Shown here: in pieces, positions 27,095 to 34,733 of the stretch | Position numbering within the stretch: the stretch's first letter is position 1 | Layout: every line of letters starts with the position of its first letter | Assembly (NCBI RefSeq): GCF_038002225.1 | Contig: NZ_JBBOCA010000001.1 | Coordinates: forward strand, 1,798,001 to 1,862,000 | Length of the DNA: 64,000 bases | DNA from: Paenibacillus sp. FSL R7-0204 | GTDB taxonomy: Bacteria > Bacillota > Bacilli > Paenibacillales > Paenibacillaceae | Reading direction: 5' to 3' | Notes under the pieces: model-generated | What the model saw: the letters and a program-made list of their open reading frames with translations, nothing else | Databases searched by the model: none | What the model was told of the DNA's origin: nothing | Program-made: the position numbers and the translations under genes

Positions 27095-27111
27095 GGGTTG
27101 TCGTTATACGA

Positions 27112-27291
27112 TTAGATGAATCGCTTGATGGTCCAATAGGGGACGGTGAAGGTCCCTTTATTCGTTTCAATATGCAATGAATCTGCGGAGTGGTCGATTT
27201 GGCATACTCCGGTGTACGTTTCTCCGCTGATCAAATGCACGCGCTGGCATAGATTGGAGAGAAGTGCATGCTGAATATCCTGTTTAATCAT
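27112..27291 (-). CDS. Small protein of unknown function
   Basis: A 59-residue protein (MIKQDIQHALLSNLCQRVHL ...) beginning at ATG 27291, which is preceded on the minus strand by AAGGAGGA at good spacing. A longer frame runs up to 27510 but crosses the regulatory region and lacks an RBS. The product has a pattern like a small barrel (VHLISGETYTGVCQIDHSAD, GTFTVPYWTIKRF), reminiscent of Sm-like or DUF2642-type small spore proteins, but I cannot assign it. It converges on the terminator of the sugar operon. Confidence 0.55.
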   Translation of the reverse strand: MIKQDIQHALLSNLCQRVHLISGETYTGVCQIDHSADSLHIETNKGTFTVPYWTIKRFI

Positions 27292-27497
27292 ACTCTTCAC
27301 TTCCTCCTTGAATGCAGTATGCTTGTAAATCTCTTTACTTATTATTAAACACGAATAGGAGATTTTAACAGCGAAATTGGTTACAGTTTTGTACCATTTC
27401 ACACCTATATAGTTGGCCTCAGATGGAGTAACATGTTCATGTACTGTCAGAGTAACGCTCTGCTCAGAGGGTATATATATTCTAGGAGGTGTTACCA

Positions 27498-28682
27498 ATG
27501 AATTGGACAACCAGATTACAGCAGATCACCGTAACTCTTCTTACCGCAGGTTTGCTTACCCTGTCAGGCTGGGGGGCGGCGGCTTCCCCGGTTCAGGCGG
27601 CGGCTTCGGCTGAGGCACCGGCTTGCGGGACTGGAGATCACGGGCTGCTTCAGGATTTACAAAAGGCACATAGCGGAGCTGACAGCGTTCCCCTCACCTT
27701 CTCGGATGTGGAGTTTCTGAACGCGAATACCGGGCGCGCAGCCGGGAACGGCTTCCTGATTGGAACCTCGGACGGCGGCTGCCATTTCCAAAACATCTAT
27801 GAAGGACAGTGGAGCTTCCAGCAGATTGATTTCCCGGATAATGTTCACGGCTGGGCGCTTGCCGCGGTCAAGGACGGACAGGCTAAATATCTGTTAAGAA
27901 CGGCAGACGGCGGCTCTACCTGGACAAGGCTGTCGAACAAGGCCGTGACCTTTGAATCGGTAGAATTTCTGGACAGCAGCAAGGGATTCGGCTACAACCG
28001 GACCTCTACTTACTATACGAATGATGGCGGGGAGAGCTGGAGCCTGATCAAGACACCTGCCAATACCCGCGGAGCCCATTTCACCAGCAGGAATAACGGC
28101 TGGGCTGTTGTAGTTGTTCCCGGGAGCGGCTATCGGGTAATGAAGACAACTAACGGCGGAGCAGCCTGGAAGCAGGTACTTAGCGCCTCCACTCCTGAGG
28201 CGAATTACGGACAGATCTACGCCAAGGACAGTCAGGTGTATGCGCTGCTGTACGGCGGCGTCGGCATGTCGCAGACCTCTTATTCTCTCTACGGCAGCTC
28301 TAACTCCGGCGGCAGCTGGACCCGGGTGATTGCCCAGGAGACCGCAGGCGGCGGTCCGGCTCCCGGCAGCGGCGTAGCTGTAGCGAAGAAGGGCCCCGCT
28401 TCGGGCACCCCCGGCAATATGGTACTGATCGGCAAATCGGCAGCCTTCCTGGCTGGGTACCAGCCGGCAGCGGAGCAAGTGGGCATCGGGCTCACCAAGA
28501 ACAACGGACAGAGCTGGAAGAATCAGCAGACCGTTCCCGGCTTCGAAGGAACGATCTCGTTCACCGATGCCAACCAGGGCTGGCTCGCGGTCAAGGATTT
28601 GAACAGCTCCACCCTCTACGTGACTAAGGATGCAGGTGCTACCTGGACAGCGCGGTTTTCTTTTGAGACGGCAGGGCGGTAG
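27498..28682 (+). CDS. Exported YCF48/BNR-repeat beta-propeller protein
   Basis: A 394-residue secreted protein. A signal peptide (MNWTTRLQQITVTLLTAGLL ... AQA) precedes repeated propeller blades of the YCF48 type, recognisable by GWALAAVKDG, LLRTADGGSTWTRL, YYTNDGGESWSLI, GWAVVVVPGSG, KTTNGGAAWKQV, GLTKNNGQSWKNQ and VTKDAGATWTARF. These Asp/Asn-Gly-Gly-x-(S/T)-W motifs are Asp-box loops. ATG 27498 follows AGGAGGT by 7 nt. Catalytic residues of sialidases are not visible, so it is probably a binding or scaffolding protein on the cell exterior. Confidence 0.78.
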   Translation: MNWTTRLQQITVTLLTAGLLTLSGWGAAASPVQAAASAEAPACGTGDHGLLQDLQKAHSGADSVPLTFSDVEFLNANTGRAAGNGFLIGTSDGGCHFQNIYEGQWSFQQIDFPDNVHGWALAAVKDGQAKYLLRTADGGSTWTRLSNKAVTFESVEFLDSSKGFGYNRTSTYYTNDGGESWSLIKTPANTRGAHFTSRNNGWAVVVVPGSGYRVMKTTNGGAAWKQVLSASTPEANYGQIYAKDSQVYALLYGGVGMSQTSYSLYGSSNSGGSWTRVIAQETAGGGPAPGSGVAVAKKGPASGTPGNMVLIGKSAAFLAGYQPAAEQVGIGLTKNNGQSWKNQQTVPGFEGTISFTDANQGWLAVKDLNSSTLYVTKDAGATWTARFSFETAGR

Positions 28683-28702
28683 GTTGTTCGTAAGATAATG
28701 GC

Positions 28703-28745
28703 GAATGACGAATGATAAAGATGAATGACAAATGACAAATGACGA
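28703..28745 (+). repeat. Short ATGAC-type tandem repeat
   Basis: Six imperfect copies of a 7-base AATGACR unit just after the propeller gene. It looks like a simple sequence repeat and I see no function for it. Confidence 0.5.
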
Positions 28746-28757
28746 AGGTCAAAGACA

Positions 28758-28800
28758 AAGACGGGTCTTCTCCCTATGGGGGCGGGCCCGTCTTGCTTAT
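28758..28800 (+). terminator. Terminator-like hairpin after the propeller gene
   Basis: AAGACGGG/CCCGTCTT stem with a GC-rich loop region, followed by GCTTATT. The T-run is weak. Confidence 0.5.
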
Positions 28801-28811
28801 TCTAATAGGAG

Positions 28812-29022
28812 CATTCGGCCCACGCGCCGCTCGCCGTCCCGTTGTAATCGGTTTTTCGATTGCATTCGGCCCACGCGCCGCTCGCCGTCCCGTTGTAATC
28901 GGTTTTTCGATTACATTCGGTCTACGCGCCGCTCGCCGTCCCGTTGTAATCGGTTTTTCGATTACATTCGGTCTACGCGCCGCTCGCCGTCCCATTGTAA
29001 TCGGTTTTTCGATTACATTCGG
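28812..29022. repeat. 51-bp tandem repeat array A
   Basis: Units start at 28812, 28863, 28914, 28965 and, as a partial copy, 29016: an exact 51-bp period. Each unit joins a GC-rich half (CGCGCCGCTCGCCG) to a dyad TGTAATCG-loop-CGATTACA with a T-rich loop. Because 51 is a multiple of three, ORFs stay open through it on both strands; these are not proteins. Confidence 0.92.
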
Positions 29023-29046
29023 TGCTCGCAAGCAGGCCCGGCCTGA

Positions 29047-29122
29047 ATGTATGCGAAAAACAGCATACGATGTGCTCGCAAGCAGGCAACCAGCCTGAAT
29101 GTATGCGACAAACAGCATATGT
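29047..29122. repeat. Two 52-bp units of repeat type B next to array A
   Basis: ATGTATGCG ... GCATAC dyads begin at 29047 and 29099, exactly 52 bp apart, joined by GTGCTCGCAAGCAGG-type sequence. They are close relatives of the array at 47112-47345 and here directly follow array A. Confidence 0.8.
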
Positions 29123-29129
29123 TGTGTTC

Positions 29130-29174
29130 GGCTGAAACGATACCGTCCTTTTAATGGACGGGAAAGCCGTTTCT
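29130..29174 (+). terminator. Terminator-like hairpin
   Basis: Outer CGGCT/AGCCG and inner CCGTCC/GGACGG stems around a TTTTAAT loop, followed by TTTCTATT. It ends the repeat-rich intergenic region. Confidence 0.45.
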
Positions 29175-29273
29175 ATTGTGGTGCAGCAGAATGACAGGTA
29201 TTGTGGAGAATAACGTTAGGTTTGGTGTAATACTTGTGAGTAGCGGGTAATGGGATAGCATAGGGGGTGAAGC

Positions 29274-29591
29274 ATGGTTAGACCTGTTAGAATACTCTGG
29301 ATCAGCGCTGTTGTGGTGAATATTGTAGGCTTGGCTCTCTTTGTCCTGCTGACGAGCCCAGGGTTCAGCCAAGGGTTCATCCTGGATGTCATAAATATAT
29401 TGTTGCTGCAGATATTAGGCATCCCCTCTGCGGTTTTGGTTGTTGCATCGCTTCTTCTGTTGAAGTACACAAGGAAACCGCCAGGCTGGGCGGGGTACAT
29501 AGGAATCTTCATCATGATAGGGGCGTTACTGTGGATTGGGGGATATTTTCTGTTTTTTGCAGGGCTGATGCTATTCGAGAACGTCCGGTAA
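29274..29591 (+). CDS. Small three-helix membrane protein
   Basis: A 105-residue hydrophobic protein with three transmembrane segments: ILWISAVVVNIVGLALFVLL, LLLQILGIPSAVLVVASLLL and GYIGIFIMIGALLWIGGYFL. ATG 29274 follows GGGGGTG. There is no charged catalytic motif. The gene stands between the repeat-rich region and the SDR gene; I see no terminator behind it, but the SDR has its own promoter-like region. Function unknown. Confidence 0.65.
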   Translation: MVRPVRILWISAVVVNIVGLALFVLLTSPGFSQGFILDVINILLLQILGIPSAVLVVASLLLLKYTRKPPGWAGYIGIFIMIGALLWIGGYFLFFAGLMLFENVR

Positions 29592-29655
29592 AAATAATTC
29601 TTTACTGATCGTTCTCGAATATGCTAGGATGCTGATACGAAAGAAATTATTTTTT

Positions 29656-29683
29656 TGACAATATTAGAACGATTGGTCTCAAA
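29656..29683 (+). promoter_or_regulatory. Promoter-like -35 with TetR-type palindrome upstream of SDR gene
   Basis: TTGACA (29656-29661) is followed by the dyad AGAACGATTGGTCT (29667-29680), which resembles the AGACCGATCGGTCT-type boxes bound by LmrA/YxaF (TetR family). A related ATCGTTCT half lies upstream near 29607-29614. A repressor here would sit between -35 and -10. No good -10 box is visible. Confidence 0.4.
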
Positions 29684-29707
29684 TGAAATGATGAGGAGTG
29701 GTTAACG

Positions 29708-30487
29708 ATGGGGAAGCTTGACGGGAAGGTTGCATTGATTACCGGAGGGAATAGCGGGATTGGGCTGGCGAGTGCCAGGTTGTTTGTGGCGGAGGGCGCG
29801 CGAGTGGTCATTACCGGCCGCAATCCGGTGTCCCTGCATGCGGCGGTAGAAGAGCTGGGCGCGGAGCATGCGGTTGCTGTCCAGGCGGATGCGACTGATC
29901 CGCAGAGTGCGGTGAAGGCTGTGAATGCAGCGATAGAGGTCTTCGGCAGACTGGATGTGGTCTATGCGAATGCAGGCATCGCGGGCTCTACACCGCTGGG
30001 CAGTACGGAACTGGCCGCCTTCGAGGAGGTGCTCCGGGTCAATGTGACCGGTACCTTCTTCACCGTCCAGGCTGCGCTGCCTCATCTGAAGGCCGGAGCC
30101 TCCGTCATTCTGACGGGCTCTGTGTTAGCCAAGGCGGGAAGACCCGGCAATTCTGCCTATGCGGCCAGTAAAGGAGCGGTCAGCAGCATGACGAAGGTGC
30201 TGGCCTCCGAGCTGTCCCCGCTGGGCATCCGCGTCAACAACATCGCGCCCGGCGTAACGCGCACTCCGATCTGGGGCGAGTCGGCGATGGATAACTGGAA
30301 GCAGGTTGAGGCAGGCATGGCCCTTTCGATTCCTCTGGGCCGTGCGGGTGTACCCGAAGAGATCGCCAAGGTAGCGCTGTTCCTGGCCTCCGAGGATTCA
30401 TCGTATATCCAGGGCGCAGATATCGCCGTTGACGGCGGAGCCGGCAGCTCTCCGCTGGGCGCACCAATATACCGCCAGAACGCATAA
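29708..30487 (+). CDS. SDR family NAD(P)-dependent oxidoreductase
   Basis: A 259-residue classical short-chain dehydrogenase. The nucleotide-binding motif is GGNSGIGLASA, followed by DATDPQSAV, VYANAGIAG, and the catalytic Ser-Tyr-Lys set in ILTGSVLAKAGRPGNSAYAASK. The C-terminal IQGADIAVDGGAGSS is typical of the family. ATG 29708 follows GAGGAG. A TetR-type palindrome upstream suggests it is inducible by a small molecule. The substrate is unknown. Confidence 0.9.
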   Translation: MGKLDGKVALITGGNSGIGLASARLFVAEGARVVITGRNPVSLHAAVEELGAEHAVAVQADATDPQSAVKAVNAAIEVFGRLDVVYANAGIAGSTPLGSTELAAFEEVLRVNVTGTFFTVQAALPHLKAGASVILTGSVLAKAGRPGNSAYAASKGAVSSMTKVLASELSPLGIRVNNIAPGVTRTPIWGESAMDNWKQVEAGMALSIPLGRAGVPEEIAKVALFLASEDSSYIQGADIAVDGGAGSSPLGAPIYRQNA

Positions 30488-30524
30488 GGAATTAGAGTAG
30501 CAGGAAGAGTGGCTAGTGGCAGGA

Positions 30525-30547
30525 AGCACCTTGAGGGGTGCTTTTTT
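30525..30547 (+). terminator. Rho-independent terminator after SDR gene
   Basis: AGCACC/GGTGCT stem with TTGAGG loop followed by six T. Confidence 0.85.
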
Positions 30548-30696
30548 GCGCGTTAAGGCCGGAGAATAGAATGTATGTGGAAAACTGAATACAATTTACC
30601 GGCAATCACCAGTGTGGTAAAATGAACTGGCACATGTAAAAATATGTTATTCCATACTCTGAGCTAAAATCCTATTGTTGAATGGAGGTTATCCGC

Positions 30697-31029
30697 ATGA
30701 GGCTTACTAACCGGGTTACGATAATTGCTGTTGTGGTACTCGTTGTCGTAGCAGGTGGGATCTACCTGTCGCTAACCGGATTACCCTATAAAAGAAGTCA
30801 AATCGCTAATGAGGTCAAAACATACCTCATTCATACCAGAGCCTATCCCGAAGCAGATATTCAAGAGATCCGGGGAGTGTATAGCCTGAAGTCGGGCGAT
30901 TATGAAGCGGAGGTAAGGTATAGGGATGAACCTGATCAGAACTACACCTATGCCAAAGTAAATGGAGTGTTCAGACTCGTCGGGGTCAGCAGCATGTACG
31001 GGGGACATATCGATGAAACTTTTTATTGA
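30697..31029 (+). CDS. DUF3139-type small exported/membrane-anchored protein
   Basis: A 110-residue protein with an N-terminal membrane anchor (VTIIAVVVLVVVAGGIYLSL) followed by a small extracellular domain (EVKTYLIHTRAYPEADIQEI, DYEAEVRYRDEPDQNYTY). The layout and the Y-x-E-V-x-F/Y-x-D-E-P pattern match DUF3139 proteins of Bacillota. ATG 30697 lies 7 nt after GGAGGT; the frame upstream is not used. No function is known for the family. Confidence 0.7.
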   Translation: MRLTNRVTIIAVVVLVVVAGGIYLSLTGLPYKRSQIANEVKTYLIHTRAYPEADIQEIRGVYSLKSGDYEAEVRYRDEPDQNYTYAKVNGVFRLVGVSSMYGGHIDETFY

Positions 31030-31158
31030 AGATTGATTTCCAGGTAAGAGGTAAACGTTCTGCACTGTCGAATAAGAGAATATACATAATGATGGAAAAG
31101 CTTGCATGCAAGGCGGATGTGTTGTAAACGCTCACAATAGATGCAGGAGGCGAACGGG

Positions 31159-31425
31159 ATGGACGGTAGCAAGTCGTTAATCTATCAAATTCTCAAGACG
31201 ATTGAAGAGGGCAAAGAACCAGTATTGGAGAACCTGGAGGGAGTGACGGTCGGGGGCTTCCACAGTGCGCTTGAGCAGATTGTTGAGAATAAGCTGGCGA
31301 ATAATATCAGCTTTTCGCTCAGCGGTAAAGGCAAGAAGGCGGTCCGCGTCGTGGATACGAGCGGCTCCAAATTGACGGCGCAGGGTGTAAATTATATACA
31401 TGTCCAGGATAGCCGCACCTACTAG
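31159..31425 (+). CDS. Small YjcQ-like winged-helix protein
   Basis: An 88-residue soluble protein (MDGSKSLIYQILKTIEEGKE ...). The N-terminal helix, the GVTVGGFHSALEQIVENKLA segment and the final TAQGVNYI suggest a small winged-helix fold of the kind seen in YjcQ and phage-derived proteins. Confidence in that name is modest. ATG 31159 follows AGGAGG. It converges on hpt and shares a bidirectional terminator. Confidence 0.55.
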   Translation: MDGSKSLIYQILKTIEEGKEPVLENLEGVTVGGFHSALEQIVENKLANNISFSLSGKGKKAVRVVDTSGSKLTAQGVNYIHVQDSRTY

Positions 31426-31445
31426 CTATATATAAGAAACAAGAC

Positions 31446-31490
31446 AACACCCGCAGAAATGGAGAGATGATCTCCTGCTGCGGGTGTTTG
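31446..31490. terminator. Bidirectional terminator
   Basis: AACACCCGCAG/CTGCGGGTGTT stem with an inner GGAGA/TCTCC hairpin, between the YjcQ-like gene (+) and hpt (-). Confidence 0.85.
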
Positions 31491-31508
31491 CCATTGTGCG
31501 GCAAGTGC

Positions 31509-32036
31509 CTATTCGCCAGTCTTGATGATCCAGACCTCCGGCAGATTGCGGTACTGCTCGGCATAGTCGAGACCGTAGCCGACGACGAATTCGTCCGGGA
31601 TGTCAATCCCGCTGTAGTCAATGGGAACATCGACCAGGCGGCGGGAAGGCTTGCTGAGGATGGTGCAGATGCGTACACTGGCGGCTTCGCGCAGGGCGAA
31701 CAGCTGCTGCAGATGCTGAAGCGTCAGCCCGGTGTCGATCAGATCCTCGACGAGCAGGACATGCTTGCCCCGGATATCGATGTCGATATCCTTCTTAATC
31801 GTGATGACACCGGAGGAGGTGGCGCTGGCGCCGTAGCTGGAGACCGACATATAATCGATGCCAATCGGAAAAGTAATCTCGCGCATCAGGTCGGACATGA
31901 ATACAGCGCCGCCCTTTAGAATACCGATAAGCACAAGCTCCTTGCCTTCGTAGTCGCGCGATATTTCAGCGCCTAGCTCCTGTACTCGCTGCTTCAGCTG
32001 GTCCTTGCTGACCAGAACTTTGGTAATTTGGCTCAT
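31509..32036 (-). CDS. hpt: Hypoxanthine(-guanine) phosphoribosyltransferase
   Basis: A 175-residue salvage enzyme that makes IMP/GMP from hypoxanthine/guanine and PRPP. The family motifs are present: ILKGGAVFMSDLMREI, the PRPP loop VLLVEDLIDTGLTL, and the C-terminal PDEFVVGYGLDYAEQYRNLP. The length is typical. ATG 32036 follows AAGGAGCG. It is the third gene of a minus-strand operon after a phosphoribosyltransferase and an IMPDH-like protein, all downstream of a purine-riboswitch-like leader. The genomic context differs from the usual tilS-hpt-ftsH position, so this may be a second copy. Confidence 0.92.
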   Translation of the reverse strand: MSQITKVLVSKDQLKQRVQELGAEISRDYEGKELVLIGILKGGAVFMSDLMREITFPIGIDYMSVSSYGASATSSGVITIKKDIDIDIRGKHVLLVEDLIDTGLTLQHLQQLFALREAASVRICTILSKPSRRLVDVPIDYSGIDIPDEFVVGYGLDYAEQYRNLPEVWIIKTGE

Positions 32037-32066
32037 GATTGACGCTCCTTATGGATCAGGATGGGA

Positions 32067-33581
32067 TCAGGAAGATGATCTGTCCTTTTCCTTAAGCATA
32101 ACATCATGTGCGCCTCCTTCAAAGATCGTTGTCGAGGAGACCAGGGTAATCTTGGCCTTCTGCTGTAGTTCCGGGATGGTCAGCGCGCCGCAATTGCACA
32201 TGGTGGACTTGATTTTGCTGATGCTGAGATCAAGATTATCCTTTAGCCGTCCGGCATAGGGAATGAAGGAATCCACGCCCTCCTCGAATTCCAGCTTGCG
32301 CTCTTTATCGGCATTGCCGAAGTCATAACGCTGCCAGTTGCGGGCCCGGCTGGAGCCTTCTCCCCAATATTCCTTCACGAAGTTCCCCCCGACCAGCAGC
32401 TTGCGTCCGGGACTCTCATCGAATCTGGCAAAATAACGCCCGAGCATCACGAAGTCAGCGCCCATCGCCAGCGCCAGCACAATATGATAGTCATAAACAA
32501 TCCCGCCGTCCGAGCAGATGGGGACATAGATGCCGGTCTGCTCGTAATATTCCTGGCGGGCCGCCGCCACTTCGATGACAGAGGAGGCCTGGCCCCGGCC
32601 GATGCCCTTTTGCTCGCGGGTGATGCAGATGGAGCCGCCGCCGATACCGACTTTTATGAAATCGGCTCCAGCCTCCACGAGATACAGGAAGCCTTCTTTG
32701 TCAACAACATTGCCCGCGCCGACCTTCACGCCCTCCCCGAAAGTCTCCTTAATATAATGGATAGTCTCCGCCTGCCACTCCGAATACCCGTCAGAGGAAT
32801 CGATACACAGGATATCTGCTCCAGCTTCCACCAGCGCCGGTACACGCTCCTTGTAATCCCGCGAATTGATTCCGGCACCCACGATGAGCTGTTTGTTGTC
32901 GTCATGCAGCTCCAGGGGATACTCCTGATGACTGTCATAATCCTTGCGGAAGACCAAGTGGACGAGATGTCCGCTGGCATTCACAATCGGCAGGCAGTTC
33001 AGCTTATGATCCCAGATCATGTCGTTCGCTTCCGTCAGCGTGATGCCTTCTTCGGCGTAGATTAACGAAGCGAGCGGGGTCATGAACTCCGTAATCGGGC
33101 AATCCGGCGGGAGGCGGTTCTCGCGGTAATCCCGGCTGGTGACGATGCCCATCAGTCTGCCTGTCGGTTCTCCGTTGTCCGTGATCGCAATGGTGGAGTG
33201 GCCGCTGCGCGCCTTCAGCACCAGCACATCCTGAAGCGTATCTTCCGGGCGCAGGTTCGAGTCACTGAGGACGAATCCGGCTTTGAACTTTTTGACCCGG
33301 CGCACCATTTCGACCTGCTGGCCGATGGACTGGGAGCCGTAGATGAAGGAGATGCCCCCGCTTTTGGCCAGTGCAATCGCCATGTTGTGGTCGGATACCG
33401 CCTGCATTACCGCCGAAGTCACGGGGAGGTTCATGGTCAGTGCCGGGGTCTCTCCCCGGCGGAATTTGGTTACCGGTGTGCTAAGATCCACATTGCCGGG
33501 AATGCAATCTTTGGTGGTCAGGCTGGGCACCAGCAGGAACTCACTGAAGGTTCTTGAAGGCTGCTCGTAATAAAAAGCCAT
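32067..33581 (-). CDS. IMP dehydrogenase-like protein (divergent GuaB type)
   Basis: A 504-residue TIM-barrel protein with two CBS domains inserted at about 100-220 ([21 protein letters not shown]). The phosphate-binding and catalytic loop is [20 protein letters not shown], with the Cys in place but altered surroundings compared with the usual [31 protein letters not shown] and [16 protein letters not shown] follow, and the tail [15 protein letters not shown] is unlike standard bacterial GuaB. The reaction is probably IMP to XMP; a GMP reductase activity cannot be ruled out. It lies between a phosphoribosyltransferase and hpt. It is probably not the only guaB of the genome. Confidence 0.8.
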   Translation of the reverse strand: MAFYYEQPSRTFSEFLLVPSLTTKDCIPGNVDLSTPVTKFRRGETPALTMNLPVTSAVMQAVSDHNMAIALAKSGGISFIYGSQSIGQQVEMVRRVKKFKAGFVLSDSNLRPEDTLQDVLVLKARSGHSTIAITDNGEPTGRLMGIVTSRDYRENRLPPDCPITEFMTPLASLIYAEEGITLTEANDMIWDHKLNCLPIVNASGHLVHLVFRKDYDSHQEYPLELHDDNKQLIVGAGINSRDYKERVPALVEAGADILCIDSSDGYSEWQAETIHYIKETFGEGVKVGAGNVVDKEGFLYLVEAGADFIKVGIGGGSICITREQKGIGRGQASSVIEVAAARQEYYEQTGIYVPICSDGGIVYDYHIVLALAMGADFVMLGRYFARFDESPGRKLLVGGNFVKEYWGEGSSRARNWQRYDFGNADKERKLEFEEGVDSFIPYAGRLKDNLDLSISKIKSTMCNCGALTIPELQQKAKITLVSSTTIFEGGAHDVMLKEKDRSSS

Positions 33582-33613
33582 GGCTTGTCACTCCCCTGCT
33601 ATTTTTTGATAAA

Positions 33614-34174
33614 TCATACCTGGGACAGAAATCTGACGGGTACTCCAATGTCCGCTTCCAGCTGCTTGTAATGCTCCCCTTTGGCCAGAATAGCCTGCAC
33701 TCCGACAAGTTCAATGTCCATCACGGACAATTGAGCGGCAATACAGCGGATCGTAGCGCCTGAACTAATCACATCATCCAGCAGCAGTACTCGGTCACCG
33801 GAAGAGAAGCCGTCAAAATAAATATAATTCTCATTATACGCCGTCTCGCGCCTTATACTAACCTCATAATTCTCGTACAGCTCCGTACTGAGCCGCAGAA
33901 TATTCATCGGCTTCATCAGCTTATAGGCAGCCAGCATCCCCCAGGTATGACCGCCGGGTTCAGGGGAGACAATGTAGTCGAAATCCGGAAATTGCTCCCC
34001 TACAGCATCCGCCAGATTGTGAGTGATTTCACGGATCAGCTCGGGGGCGATATACGTTCCGCGTTCTCCGAAGGGGTAGAGCTTGAAGTCATAGGCGGTG
34101 TCCTTGTTCTTGTAGATCCTCACATTTCTAGCCTTACGGATCGATTCACTTAAGCTTGCGTAGGATGAACTCAT
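33614..34174 (-). CDS. Purine phosphoribosyltransferase (Apt/Xpt-like)
   Basis: A 186-residue type I phosphoribosyltransferase with the PRPP motif RVLLLDDVISSGATI and the upstream segment YIVSPEPGGHTWGMLAAYKL. It is the first gene of the minus-strand purine salvage operon, with AAGGAGTGAGGG before ATG 34174 and a purine-riboswitch-like leader upstream. The base specificity (adenine, xanthine or guanine) cannot be read directly; a riboswitch with a C at the base-reading position suggests guanine/xanthine rather than adenine. It is separated from the IMPDH-like gene by 32 nt. Confidence 0.8.
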   Translation of the reverse strand: MSSSYASLSESIRKARNVRIYKNKDTAYDFKLYPFGERGTYIAPELIREITHNLADAVGEQFPDFDYIVSPEPGGHTWGMLAAYKLMKPMNILRLSTELYENYEVSIRRETAYNENYIYFDGFSSGDRVLLLDDVISSGATIRCIAAQLSVMDIELVGVQAILAKGEHYKQLEADIGVPVRFLSQV

Positions 34175-34206
34175 TTGCCCTCACTCCTTCTATTATAATA
34201 GATGCC

Positions 34207-34329
34207 AAAAACCCCAGGCTAAAGGAGGCGCAGTCCAACGCAGGATACATCAGCAGAGGAAAGCACGGTTTCGCCCGTGAGTTCAAACTGATTCATCCAG
34301 CATGGGGTCTGGCCTCTTGTAGCCTGGGG
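34207..34329 (-). terminator. Riboswitch-linked terminator (expression platform)
   Basis: On the minus strand CCCCAGGCT pairs with AGCCTGGGG (34321-34329 with 34212-34220), extended by CAAGAGGC/GCCTCCTT and by inner GGAT/ATCC, ATCAG/CTGAT and CACGG/CCGTG stems. A TTTTT run (34207-34211) follows. The 5' side of the terminator contains the 3' strand of aptamer helix P1, so the two structures exclude each other. Confidence 0.75.
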
Positions 34330-34385
34330 CAATTTACGGTTGCCTGTAGATACGCCCATTCCGGATTAACGGGCTTATACAAGAG
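34314..34385 (-). promoter_or_regulatory. Purine-riboswitch-like aptamer, variant
   Basis: Read on the minus strand the three-way junction is complete. P1 is CTCTTGTA/TACAAGAG (34378-34385 with 34314-34321). P2 is GCCCGTT/AATGGGC with a 7-nt loop AATCCGG. J2/3 is GTATCTAC. P3 is GGCAA/TTGCC with the loop CCGTAAA, identical to that of the B. subtilis xpt switch as I remember it. The loop-loop GG/CC contacts are possible. The base before the closing UA is C, as in guanine-type switches. The joining region J3/1 (CCAGGC) is about three nucleotides longer than in xpt. It precedes a purine salvage operon. A weak promoter (TTTTCA, 17 bp, TTATAC) lies just upstream. Confidence 0.85.
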
Positions 34386-34643
34386 AGGTTTGAAGGGGTA
34401 TAACTGACACGAGGTTAACTTGAAAACGGAGATTTAGATCTTTTTTGCTACATATGTTATAAAAGTTAACTCATTTCATTTGTTATATGCTATCATCCGC
34501 AATAAAGTGTGTCAATATTTCATCTATATGTTATATTTCATTACTTATATACTTATTTATAATAATTATTATCTGCAATTCATAAATAGTTCAAAGGTTT
34601 TGTTAAAAGCCGTATTTTGATGTGATATACTTAACACAGCGTT
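34386..34643. other. AT-rich divergent intergenic region upstream of hemA
   Basis: Between the riboswitch start and the hemA promoter lie about 260 AT-rich bases with several TATAAT-like stretches. An 83-codon plus-strand frame at 34156-34407 covers the riboswitch region and is not a gene. I see no further RNA structure here. Confidence 0.5.
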
Positions 34644-34672
34644 TTGAGATCTTGTGAAATTGATTCTATTAT
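34644..34672 (+). promoter_or_regulatory. Promoter of the hem operon
   Basis: TTGAGA (34644-34649), a 17-bp spacer and TATTAT (34667-34672), about 60 nt before the hemA start. Confidence 0.65.
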
Positions 34673-34733
34673 TTGCTGATAAGCAGTAACAGCGCCTACA
34701 CCAATGAATATAGATTAGGATGGTGAACAAGCG

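Noticed and set aside
28732..29118. Overlapping repeat-rich frames on both strands
   Set aside because: Same reason as for array C: they follow the 51-bp DNA repeat and have no proper starts.
28812..29122. Possible CRISPR array
   Set aside because: The whole unit is repeated with no unique spacers, and no cas genes are in the window. The same holds for the arrays at 37.8 and 47.1 kb.
34212..34329. A 6S-like or free-standing small RNA
   Set aside because: The rod-like hairpin was first considered as an independent RNA, but the purine aptamer directly upstream and the T-run after it explain it as a riboswitch terminator.
34156..34407. An 83-codon plus-strand frame
   Set aside because: It runs over the riboswitch and its terminator on the other strand and has no ribosome binding site.
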